A DNA stretch of 5,762 nt. Origin: Chloroflexota bacterium (lineage in GTDB: Bacteria > Chloroflexota > Anaerolineae > Promineifilales > Promineifilaceae). Under the pieces are notes generated by a model. That model worked only from the letters and a program-made list of their open reading frames with translations, had not been told where the DNA came from and searched no databases. This document shows, in pieces, positions 1-5,762 of this stretch. The DNA lies in the NCBI GenBank assembly GCA_003519205.1, contig DOXE01000065.1, positions 1 to 5,762 of the forward strand, given 5' to 3'. Made by a program: the position numbers and the translations under genes. Numbering within the stretch: position 1 is the stretch's first letter; the number at the start of each line of letters is the position of its first letter.

Positions 1-134
1 CTTATTACTTATCGTCGGAAGCTCTTGGCCCTTAAATTATGCCCAAACCATTCATGTAAATGGCAACAGATAGAACGTTTATTCTATCACAGCCAGCAAC
101 CTTAGGCCAAATGAAATTGACCCATCTAGAAAAT

Positions 135-167
135 AAAAAGCGGCCTGTGACCAGACCGCTTTTTTTT
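135..167 (-). terminator. Rho-independent terminator, probably bidirectional, downstream of the glycogen-binding gene
   Basis: A hairpin with left arm A139-GCGG-C-CTG147, a TGAC loop at 148-151 and right arm CAG-A-CCGCT160 is flanked by A's on one side and T's on the other. Read on the plus strand it has one C·A mismatch (144/155) followed by eight T's and a further T-rich stretch. Read on the minus strand the mismatch becomes a G·U wobble, so the RNA stem is unbroken and ends in a TTTTTATTT run. It lies about 90 nt past the stop codon of the glycogen-binding gene, in the right direction to end that transcript. The strong plus-strand T-tract means it could also stop a convergent transcript entering from the left. 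Confidence 0.82.
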
Positions 168-248
168 CTTTTCCTTTGGACCTTCTCGCTAAGGCAGATT
201 AGCCCTCATCGAAGACTCAATATATTAATTGCCAGGAATATTCCGACA

Positions 249-554
249 TTAATTTGATGACGGGTAAGTGTCCACGATACTGTTTTGGCTGCCAAATTCA
301 TTAGGTACATAAGCGTCGGCCGCATCGTCATTTACCCAGTTTTGGCCATCTACCAGGTAACGATACTGGAATTGACCTTGATTCGGTAGACGTAATTTAG
401 CGAAATAAATGCCGTCCTTTTTCCTTTTCTTCATTTCGACCGGTTTCCAATCGTTTGATTCGGAAACGAGGGCAACTGATTCAACAGCATCTCCCTCGAA
501 TTCAAATGTAACTTCACATTCATCCTTCGTTTTGAAGTATTTCTTTTTCAACAT
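249..554 (-). CDS. Stand-alone CBM48 / E-set glycogen-binding domain protein (isoamylase early-set, AMPK-beta-like)
   Basis: This 101-residue protein consists almost entirely of one carbohydrate-binding module of the CBM48 type, the beta-sandwich found before the catalytic domain of branching and debranching enzymes and in AMPK beta subunits. It has the family landmarks: NDW at residues 34-36, a lysine-rich KKRKKDG turn at 42-48, LPNQGQFQYRYLVDG at 56-70, W73 and a closing QNSIV strand at 90-94. By alignment to the AMPK-beta glycogen-binding module, W36, R65, W73 and N91 sit where its glycan-contacting Trp, Lys, Trp and Asn lie, so glycan binding is plausible. No catalytic domain, signal peptide or membrane segment is present, so it is probably a cytoplasmic glycogen- or starch-binding protein or an adaptor. 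The ATG at 554 was chosen because an AAAGGAGA ribosome site lies 6-7 nt upstream; the adjacent ATG at 557 is the alternative. A longer frame starting at a TTG at 641 is excluded because that codon lies between the -35 and -10 of the promoter. Confidence 0.9.
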   Translation of the reverse strand: MLKKKYFKTKDECEVTFEFEGDAVESVALVSESNDWKPVEMKKRKKDGIYFAKLRLPNQGQFQYRYLVDGQNWVNDDAADAYVPNEFGSQNSIVDTYPSSN

Positions 555-560
555 CATAGA

Positions 561-568
561 TCTCCTTT
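561..568 (-). promoter_or_regulatory. Strong Shine-Dalgarno site for the glycogen-binding gene
   Basis: The minus strand reads AAAGGAGA followed by TCT and then two ATG codons in a row. Spacing from GGAG is 4 nt to the first ATG and 7 nt to the second, which favours the second (554). This is the best-matching ribosome site in the window, in contrast to the weak sites of the five-gene operon upstream, and it settles the start of the small gene. Confidence 0.8.
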
Positions 569-621
569 TATCCAAACTACAGAGCCTTTTTATGATAGTG
601 CCCTGAGCAAACAAGAGCAGG

Positions 622-649
622 ATTATAGAGGTTATGTGCAAACTGTCAA
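622..649 (-). promoter_or_regulatory. Perfect-consensus sigma-70/SigA-type promoter for the glycogen-binding gene
   Basis: On the minus strand TTGACA (649-644) and TATAAT (627-622) are both exact consensus hexamers separated by 16 nt. A run of seven A's (664-658) lies about 8 nt upstream of the -35 box, where an UP element would bind the RNA polymerase alpha subunit. Transcription would start near 615, giving a 5' leader of about 60 nt before the ATG. The promoter sits in the gap between the RSH stop and the small gene, so this gene has its own start even though no convincing terminator follows the RSH. Confidence 0.85.
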
Positions 650-707
650 CTGGAGGATTTTTTTCGTGGTTGCGTTGGTAAACCGTGAACGGATCCGGAT
701 GAAAGCT

Positions 708-2930
708 TTATTCGGTCTTGCGCAGGCATCGAACTGCGTAGACATTGACCAGGGCGTGGGCACGATGTAAGATGCGCACGAGCTGGCGAGGATTGGCTAT
801 CTCCAAATCGAGAATAACTCGAACCTTTCCGTTGTCGCCTTTGGGTTGGGTACTGATGGCCGCGATGTTAACGTTCTCGTCCCGGAGGAGCTCGGCAATA
901 TCCAATAGCAAGCCAGAGCGATCGAAGACATCGATTTGAATCGTAATAATGCGTACGGCATCCTGTCCCACTTGCCCCCAGTTCAATTTGATCGTTCGAT
1001 CGGCCATCGGATCGGGCCTCAACGTGTAACAGCCTTCTTTGTGTATCGTGACACCGCCATCTGACCGTAAGAAGCCGACGATGTTGTCGCCGGGAAGAGC
1101 ATTGCAGGCACGGCATAGACGTAGCTTTCGGCCGCCGGCGTTGGTCACGACATATTCCTGACCACTATCGCTTTGCACGGTACTTCCGATATGCCGAAGA
1201 GGTCCTTTATGCCACTCTTCCATCAGCACCTGGGTAGCCGCCGTCGTCGGCAAAAGCTCAGCCCGGCCGAAGGCGTGATACAGTTCACGCGTCTCCCGAA
1301 AACCCAATTGATCAGCCACTGTCTGGTGTGAGTATTTGGGCACGCCTAACAATTTAAGTTCATCTTGTAAGATCTTGCGCCCTTCGGCTATAGCCAGCGG
1401 CTCGGGCAGGCGGCGGAACCACCGACGTGCCTTTGAACGAGCCAGGCTAGTGGTCAGGTAACCCAAATCTTCGTCAAGCCAATTACGCTGGGGTCGAGCC
1501 CAACCAGATTTTACGATACGAATTCGATCCCCGTCGCTTAATGGTTTGTTTAGCGGATAAGGGCGCTCGTTGACATAGGCCATCAGGCACTGGTTACCTA
1601 CTTCTGTATGGATGGCATAGGCAAAATCTACCGGCGTTGCCCCTTTCGGCAGTTCGATAACGTCACCGCGAGGTGTATAGACCATCACTTGTTGGCGAAA
1701 AACGTCTTCGACGATTCCTTTAACGCCGGTACTAAAATCTTGCGGCTCAAACTGTATATTTTCGGTGACGTTCTCAAAAAGTGCTTCCACTCGTTCGGCG
1801 ATCTCTCGCGTCCACATCGGCGTTCTGGCGTATACCCATCGGGCGAGTACACCAATCTCTGACACCTCGTTCATCGCAACGCTGCGAAAGCGCAATTTCA
1901 AGATCTGCCCATCGCTATAGATGACGGTTGTATGTAAAGCGCGGTATAGATTCTCGCGAGGAACGGCAATGTAATCATCAAATTTCCGGGGTACCGGCCG
2001 CCATAATTGGTGAACATGACCTAAGGCCAGGTAACAAGTAGCCACATCTTCAACTAGGACCACCATCCGTCGAGGGCTTTCTACATTTTCGAACTGAAGC
2101 GAATCTCCCCCTAGAGCCAGGTAGACGCTATAAATGCTTTCCGGATTGGGTATCACGTTGACGACGTTGATCCCATTTTCTTGCAAATGCTGGATAATTT
2201 TTTTGGAAATGATTGTATAGGAAGCTTGTCGCTTGTGAAATTGGTAATCCAGAGTACGCTTGATACGACAATAGGCATCATTATCCAGCACCTGAAGTGA
2301 TAAAGCCTCCAGTTCGGTCTTTAGATTCCAGATACCTAATCGGTTGGCCAGTGGGGCATAAACGGATAAGGTCTCCTGTGCTTTGCGCCGTTGCTTCTCA
2401 ATCGGTAGAGCCTTGATGGTGCGCATGTTGTGCAAGCGATCAAATAACTTGATGAGAACCACCCGTACGTCGACCGTCATCGCCTGAAACATTTTATGTA
2501 AACTTGCATCCTGGATTTCTTCGGGAGTGAGCTGTCGGCCTTGGGCAACCCCGGCCGTGACTTCCTTCAACTTGGTTACGCCATCGACCAGTTGGCCGAC
2601 TTCCGATCCAAATAGTTCTTTGATCTGGTCGATGGATACGAGCGTATCTTCGGCAACATCATGCAATAAGGCTGCCACTAGGGCGTCAGCATCCAAGCGA
2701 TAGTTAGCCAGGTAGTAAGCGACTGTCAGGGGGTGGGTAAAAAAAAGCTCGCCGGATTGGCGACGCTGGTCACCATGTTCCCGGCGAGCGATCTCAAATG
2801 CCTCGCGGACCCTAAGTTGGTCTTGAGGATTCAGGTAAGCGCCAATGCGGTCAAAAAACTCGTGACCATCTAGGCTGACGTACAAGAGGCCAGCCTCAAA
2901 TGTCCCCGAGTCAACGGGTGAAAAGGTCAT
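708..2930 (-). CDS. Long RelA/SpoT homologue with intact (p)ppGpp hydrolase and degenerate synthetase domain
   Basis: This 740-residue protein has the full RSH layout and usual length. The HD hydrolase domain spans about 40-200, the synthetase-like domain 225-375, TGS 414-475, an alpha-helical linker 480-590, a zinc-finger/conserved-cysteine domain around 605-635 and a C-terminal ACT domain 658-736. Hydrolase residues are present: H66, H90-D91, E94-D95-T96, and D164 in the KLFDRLHNMRT motif at 161-171. In the synthetase domain the RxK motif before YSxY is N262/E264, the catalytic Asp position is S285, the Lys of FKDYIA is D318, the Gly of NGY is L328, and the ExQIRT motif has K345 and R347 in place of Glu and Gln. 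The protein should break down (p)ppGpp to GDP/GTP and pyrophosphate but probably cannot make it. TGS, zinc-finger (C607, C610, H630, C634) and ACT regions suggest that ribosome or ligand sensing is retained. The start lies 1 nt after the stop of the regulator gene, with no other nearby Met, implying translational coupling. Annotation as relA would probably mislead about activity. Confidence 0.95.
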   Translation of the reverse strand: MTFSPVDSGTFEAGLLYVSLDGHEFFDRIGAYLNPQDQLRVREAFEIARREHGDQRRQSGELFFTHPLTVAYYLANYRLDADALVAALLHDVAEDTLVSIDQIKELFGSEVGQLVDGVTKLKEVTAGVAQGRQLTPEEIQDASLHKMFQAMTVDVRVVLIKLFDRLHNMRTIKALPIEKQRRKAQETLSVYAPLANRLGIWNLKTELEALSLQVLDNDAYCRIKRTLDYQFHKRQASYTIISKKIIQHLQENGINVVNVIPNPESIYSVYLALGGDSLQFENVESPRRMVVLVEDVATCYLALGHVHQLWRPVPRKFDDYIAVPRENLYRALHTTVIYSDGQILKLRFRSVAMNEVSEIGVLARWVYARTPMWTREIAERVEALFENVTENIQFEPQDFSTGVKGIVEDVFRQQVMVYTPRGDVIELPKGATPVDFAYAIHTEVGNQCLMAYVNERPYPLNKPLSDGDRIRIVKSGWARPQRNWLDEDLGYLTTSLARSKARRWFRRLPEPLAIAEGRKILQDELKLLGVPKYSHQTVADQLGFRETRELYHAFGRAELLPTTAATQVLMEEWHKGPLRHIGSTVQSDSGQEYVVTNAGGRKLRLCRACNALPGDNIVGFLRSDGGVTIHKEGCYTLRPDPMADRTIKLNWGQVGQDAVRIITIQIDVFDRSGLLLDIAELLRDENVNIAAISTQPKGDNGKVRVILDLEIANPRQLVRILHRAHALVNVYAVRCLRKTE

Positions 2931-2931
2931 A

Positions 2932-3684
2932 TCAGCCGTCTTTCAACAGGTTTTTGTTTTTGAAATCGGCGAAACGGTAACCAACACCGCGTTCGGTCAA
3001 GATGTATTGAGGATTCGAAGGATCGATTTCGATCTTTTTGCGCAGGTAATTGATATATAATCGCAGGTAATGGGTTTCATCCCGGTATTCATATCCCCAT
3101 ACTTTGGCCAATAAGGTGTCGTGCGGGACAACCCAGCCTGCATTCTGGATCAAGTGGTACAATAAACGGTATTCGGTCGGGCGCAAGTCGATGCGTTCAT
3201 TATCCACAATGACCTGGTGGCGATTGATATCGACAGAGAGATGGTCATCAATTTGCAGGATTGCACGCGGAGCCGGCGCAGGCCAGTCTGCCCGCCGCAA
3301 AACGGCGTTTACCCGGCTGATCAGCTCTCGGGGACTGAATGGTTTGGTCACGTAATCATCGGCACCCGCCTCGAGGCCATGAATGCGATCTTCTTCGTCG
3401 CTTTTGACCGTTAACAAGATAACAGGCACGGTCGAGATCTCCCTGAGAACCCTTAAGGTCTCAAAACCGTCCATTTTGGGCATCATCACGTCCATGATGA
3501 CCAAATCCGGCAAGTTTTTACGGACCTGCTCTAATGCTTCAAGGCCATCACTGGCCTCGATCACCCGATAGCCTTCCAATTCCAGGTTCATTCGTATGAA
3601 ACGAATCATACGTGGCTCGTCGTCGACGACGAGCACAAGACGTGGTTCAGTTGGTGTTAGGGAGCTGGGGATCTGATCAATCAT
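2932..3684 (-). CDS. OmpR/PhoB-family response regulator (REC plus winged helix)
   Basis: This 250-residue DNA-binding response regulator has an N-terminal receiver domain (about 15-132) and a C-terminal OmpR/PhoB winged-helix domain (about 145-240). The receiver has the acidic pair D21-D22, phosphoacceptor D65 in the LVIMD strand followed by VMMPKMDG, switch residues T92 and Y111, and K114-P115, so it should be phosphorylated normally. The effector has the LRPTEYRLL helix start at 167, the [21 protein letters not shown] recognition region (195-215) and the ERGVGYRF hairpin at 231. Overall it resembles KdpE/PhoB types, but the target is unknown. No histidine kinase gene is present in the window. 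The ATG overlaps the stop of the upstream small gene by one base (TAATG) and the stop is 1 nt from the next start, so translation is probably coupled on both sides. The ribosome site (GAGAG) is weak, as expected for reinitiation. Confidence 0.95.
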   Translation of the reverse strand: MIDQIPSSLTPTEPRLVLVVDDEPRMIRFIRMNLELEGYRVIEASDGLEALEQVRKNLPDLVIMDVMMPKMDGFETLRVLREISTVPVILLTVKSDEEDRIHGLEAGADDYVTKPFSPRELISRVNAVLRRADWPAPAPRAILQIDDHLSVDINRHQVIVDNERIDLRPTEYRLLYHLIQNAGWVVPHDTLLAKVWGYEYRDETHYLRLYINYLRKKIEIDPSNPQYILTERGVGYRFADFKNKNLLKDG

Positions 3685-3929
3685 TACTCTCGCACAAAGG
3701 TGATCACCTCTTCCAACCCTTCGGCCGTCGGCATGATCTCGAGGAAGTTGATCCGGTGCCAGGGTACGATCATGGTCGTAACTTCGTCCTCAAGGTAATG
3801 GATGTCCTTGCCATCGCGACGACGTGGATTGGTTATTGTTACCATCTGATGGGTTGGTTCAGGCATTTCGTCAAGTTCGCCAAGTATCGGCTCTTCATTG
3901 GCAATGTGCATGATTACAGTTATGCTCAT
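3684..3929 (-). CDS. Small conserved-looking protein of unknown function (81 aa), coupled to the response regulator
   Basis: I do not recognise a named function. The 81-residue product has no signal peptide, membrane segment or cysteine. It looks mostly beta: a first strand SITVIMHIA, an acidic turn (ELDEMPEP at 18-25), a strand leading into NPRRRDGKD (34-42), then [23 protein letters not shown] (44-66) and a C-terminal EVITFVRE. The pattern of a basic loop, DG turn, and a P-x-H-R-I-x-F-x-E-I strand resembles small barrel folds such as Sm/SH3-like proteins, but that is only an impression. The gene is supported by a good ribosome site, by 1-nt overlap with the regulator and by placement inside a same-strand operon. 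It may modulate the regulator or RSH, but nothing in the sequence shows this. Confidence 0.85.
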   Translation of the reverse strand: MSITVIMHIANEEPILGELDEMPEPTHQMVTITNPRRRDGKDIHYLEDEVTTMIVPWHRINFLEIMPTAEGLEEVITFVRE

Positions 3930-3934
3930 TAACG

Positions 3935-3940
3935 ACCTCT
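3935..3940 (-). promoter_or_regulatory. Ribosome binding site of the 81-aa gene
   Basis: The minus strand reads AGAGGT followed by CGTTA and ATG, placing GAGG six bases before the start at 3929. It lies in the 22-nt gap after the FHA gene. This is the only clear Shine-Dalgarno match inside the five-gene operon, so the 81-aa protein may be translated independently while the two genes after it depend on coupling. Confidence 0.6.
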
Positions 3941-3951
3941 AAATATTGCTT

Positions 3952-4473
3952 TTACGATTCGAAAAAGACCTGAATGAGCAATCCGCCGAGTTTAACATGG
4001 TCTCCATTTTTTAGCGGATGGGGTTGTTCCGGATTTAAGAGTTGGTTATTGAGCTGGGTTCCATTGGTGCTACCACAATCAACTAGTTCGACGCCCTTAG
4101 CTGTAGGCTGAAGGAGCGCATGGCATCTGGATACACCGCACTCAAATCCCTGGTCTGGCGTCAAATCAAGCTCTGGCCAAAACTCTTGACCCGGATCGAC
4201 CAGGCCGATTCGAATCTCATCAACCAATTCTAGCGCGACTCTTCGGCCTGTACTAGTAATCGAAATCAAGACCCGGTTTGGCCGAGTTGCGAAACCGTCT
4301 TGCTGTTCAAATGGTCGCGTTGGATCCGATCCATTGATTGGTTTTGGGATAGGAACCTGAGCCTTCGACTCGAATTCCTCTGGCTCAGTTTTAGCTAAAA
4401 GGAATACGCCACACTCACTACAATAGAGTGCACCTTCGATATATTCATTACCACAAGTATTACATTTCTGCAT
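3952..4473 (-). CDS. Zinc-ribbon plus FHA domain protein (phosphothreonine reader)
   Basis: This 173-residue protein begins with a four-cysteine zinc ribbon (C4, C7, C18, C21), followed by a low-complexity proline/acidic linker (about 28-65) and a C-terminal forkhead-associated domain (about 66-172). FHA landmarks are VSRCHA at 114-119, the phosphothreonine-binding S115/R116 and H118, the STNGT motif at 135-139, and the closing LKNGDHVKLGG strand pair. The usual GR at the first strand end is G90-L91, so one of the family's conserved arginines is missing; the core pThr contacts are kept. It probably binds a threonine-phosphorylated partner made by a Hanks-type kinase, which is not in this window. 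There is no membrane segment. The ATG at 4473 was chosen since the ribbon starts right after it, giving a 14-nt overlap with the vWA gene; an in-frame TTG at 4494 would add seven residues. Neither start has a clear ribosome site, so coupling to the upstream gene is likely. Confidence 0.9.
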   Translation of the reverse strand: MQKCNTCGNEYIEGALYCSECGVFLLAKTEPEEFESKAQVPIPKPINGSDPTRPFEQQDGFATRPNRVLISITSTGRRVALELVDEIRIGLVDPGQEFWPELDLTPDQGFECGVSRCHALLQPTAKGVELVDCGSTNGTQLNNQLLNPEQPHPLKNGDHVKLGGLLIQVFFES

Positions 4474-5725
4474 GATCAAAGTGTGGTAAACCAACTGTTT
4501 GTGAAACCAATGAGCGAGTGCCGAACTTCAAGCGTTTTCTACCATCCACCGATACCTCACCTTGGCTCGAAAGTCTTAGAGCCTCTTCACGGAGTTGCCT
4601 GGCCAAAGCCATATGCCCAGCTTCTGCCAGCCGTGACGTCAGGTGTTCCATTCGAATTTCAGCAGCATGCACGTCACCAGCTTCTATATCTTCCCAGACT
4701 TTTTCATTCATTTGATGCAAATTCCAAGCTTGGACGGCAGCGAGCAGCGATTTCGGTGGGTCCTCTTTTGGTGCCTGGGCGACGACGGCAACTTCATGGA
4801 ATTTTCTGACGCCCTGATCTCGCAAACTTCTGTATGGGATATCGGCCGTCAGAATGATTGGCATTGGTACTAATTGGCCCGCCCGCTGCACATCAATAGA
4901 AAATTCTAAAAGAACCGAAAGGGGTGTTCGTCCTTCGACGCTGCCAAGGCGCATTTCATGTTGATTTAAGGCTAGTGGCTGGGCGGTGGGTGAAACTCGA
5001 AACGCCTTGGTTAACGTAATATCAGGTGGAAAGTGGGTCACCAATCGCACATTTCGCGCATAGGCTGAATCTAGGCCATGAAAAACCTGTTTCAGCTCTT
5101 GAAACACTTGTTCCGGGGTTTCGATATAAGCAACATCTCCGCCTGACAATGACGCAAGTTCATCCAAGAAGCGATCATTCCAGTCGGGCCCGAGTCCTAA
5201 GCCGCTGAATAAGATACCATCTTTAGCGGCTTTTCGAACCAGGTCAACACAAGCCTCCTCGTCGCCATATGTGTGACCATCCGTTAGTAAAATCAGATGG
5301 TTGGAGTAATTCGGCAATTGTGCTCTCCGAACCTCTTGTAAGCCAGCCTCCAGTCCTTGATGTATTTCGGTCCCGCCAAATGCAGCAATCCTTTCAATCA
5401 TGGCCACCAGGACCTTTTTATCAGCCACCTTTTTAGCGGGCCAAATAACTTCGGATCGGTCGCTGAAGACCACTAACGAAAACCGGTCGTCTTCGGATAG
5501 TTTATCTACGATCATACTGGCCGCAGACTTGACTTTTTCTAATCTATCACCATTCATGGATGTGCTGCGATCGAGCACTAAGCAGAGGTTTAGGTCCAAT
5601 TCGGAAAAGCCTAACTCTTTAGGTGGCCGGATGTGGACGAGCAAATATAACAGTTGAGGTGAGCGATTAGCCTCAATCGCTTTTTTTGATGCTTCTATAT
5701 GGACGTCTAGAAGTTCTTTAACCAT
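4460..5725 (-). CDS. Cytoplasmic von Willebrand factor A (vWA) domain protein with intact MIDAS
   Basis: This 421-residue protein carries a vWA domain at about 44-215, preceded by a short N-terminal beta segment and followed by a beta-rich region (about 222-318) and a helical tail (325-388). The metal-ion-dependent adhesion site is complete: DRSTS at 52-56, T119 in FGGTEIHQG and D149 in LILLTDGH, so it should bind a divalent cation and a partner protein. No signal peptide or transmembrane helix is seen, so it probably acts in the cytosol as a scaffold or complex-assembly protein. In bacteria, such soluble vWA proteins often sit beside FHA proteins, Ser/Thr kinases and PP2C phosphatases, which fits the FHA gene directly downstream. 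The start is fixed by an in-frame TAG two codons upstream (5732-5734), leaving ATG 5725 as the first possible start. Only a weak GAGAG purine run precedes it. The operon may extend beyond the window. Confidence 0.92.
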   Translation of the reverse strand: MVKELLDVHIEASKKAIEANRSPQLLYLLVHIRPPKELGFSELDLNLCLVLDRSTSMNGDRLEKVKSAASMIVDKLSEDDRFSLVVFSDRSEVIWPAKKVADKKVLVAMIERIAAFGGTEIHQGLEAGLQEVRRAQLPNYSNHLILLTDGHTYGDEEACVDLVRKAAKDGILFSGLGLGPDWNDRFLDELASLSGGDVAYIETPEQVFQELKQVFHGLDSAYARNVRLVTHFPPDITLTKAFRVSPTAQPLALNQHEMRLGSVEGRTPLSVLLEFSIDVQRAGQLVPMPIILTADIPYRSLRDQGVRKFHEVAVVAQAPKEDPPKSLLAAVQAWNLHQMNEKVWEDIEAGDVHAAEIRMEHLTSRLAEAGHMALARQLREEALRLSSQGEVSVDGRKRLKFGTRSLVSQTVGLPHFDHAEM

Positions 5726-5762
5726 CTCTCTCTAACGTCCGATTTCCGGCCAATCTCCGTCA

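Noticed and set aside
235..244. 10-bp palindrome GGAATATTCC just after the glycogen-binding gene stop
   Set aside because: Too short and without a loop or T-tract; no partner copy elsewhere in the window suggests a binding site.
60..257. Plus-strand 65-codon open frame at the left edge
   Set aside because: It runs straight through the terminator hairpin and T-tract, encodes an unlikely composition and overlaps the end of the well-supported glycogen-binding gene.
555..641. 28-residue N-terminal extension of the glycogen-binding protein, hydrophobic enough to suggest a signal peptide
   Set aside because: Its TTG start lies between the -35 and -10 boxes, upstream of the expected transcript start, and the strong ribosome site points to the ATG at 554 (or 557).
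683..700. Short inverted repeats after the RSH stop as a possible terminator
   Set aside because: The stem is only 3-4 bp and is followed on the minus strand by A-rich, not T-rich, sequence, so it is not a convincing intrinsic terminator.
868..1116. Second minus-strand frame inside the RSH gene
   Set aside because: It lies wholly within a strongly supported RSH coding region in another frame and shows no recognisable domain.
3615..3634. Perfect 20-bp palindrome centred on GTCGAC, resembling an operator
   Set aside because: It lies in the regulator's own coding sequence and follows from the codons for the conserved LVVDDE stretch (GTC GTC GAC GAC GAG), so it needs no regulatory explanation.
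4483..4873. Plus-strand open frames opposite the vWA gene
   Set aside because: Antisense shadows of a conserved coding region, with no ribosome site or recognisable protein family.
1..5762. CRISPR arrays, tRNA or rRNA genes, insertion sequences
   Set aside because: No spaced direct repeats, tRNA-like cloverleaf, rRNA segments, transposase or terminal inverted repeats were seen on either strand.

Overview
The window reads as a bacterial chromosome segment. By protein style it is most likely a member of the Chloroflexota, Anaerolineae-like. The reasons are a stand-alone ~100-residue glycogen-binding (CBM48/E-set) protein, a zinc-ribbon plus FHA protein, a soluble vWA protein, and a small protein with an NPRRRDGKD core beside a PhoB-type regulator. 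The assignment rests on family recollection, not on a search. All supported genes lie on the minus strand, so the region is described in transcription order, from high to low coordinates.

Positions 5725 to 708 hold five tightly packed genes that look like one operon: a cytoplasmic vWA-domain protein with an intact MIDAS motif; a zinc-ribbon/FHA protein whose ATG overlaps the vWA stop by 14 nt; an 81-residue protein of unknown function after a 22-nt gap; an OmpR/PhoB-type response regulator whose ATG overlaps the previous stop by 1 nt (TAATG); and a long RelA/SpoT homologue (RSH) starting 1 nt after the regulator's stop. The operon probably begins upstream of the window, because no promoter is visible in the 37 nt before the vWA start.

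The most notable gene is the RSH. Its HD (p)ppGpp hydrolase domain keeps the expected metal and catalytic residues. In the synthetase domain nearly every nucleotide-binding and catalytic position is replaced: the RxK motif is NxE, the catalytic Asp is Ser, and the Glu of ExQIRT is Lys. It therefore looks like a dedicated alarmone hydrolase with a pseudo-synthetase domain, not a bifunctional enzyme. Its place behind a phosphothreonine-reading FHA protein and a response regulator suggests that (p)ppGpp breakdown, or the RSH protein level, is tied to phosphorylation signalling. That link is inference.

Positions 708 to about 135 hold a separate small unit: a perfect-consensus vegetative promoter (TTGACA, 16-nt spacer, TATAAT, with an A-tract upstream), a clear ribosome binding site, a 101-codon glycogen-binding-domain gene, and a hairpin/T-tract terminator. 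The first ~130 bases carry no gene that can be supported.
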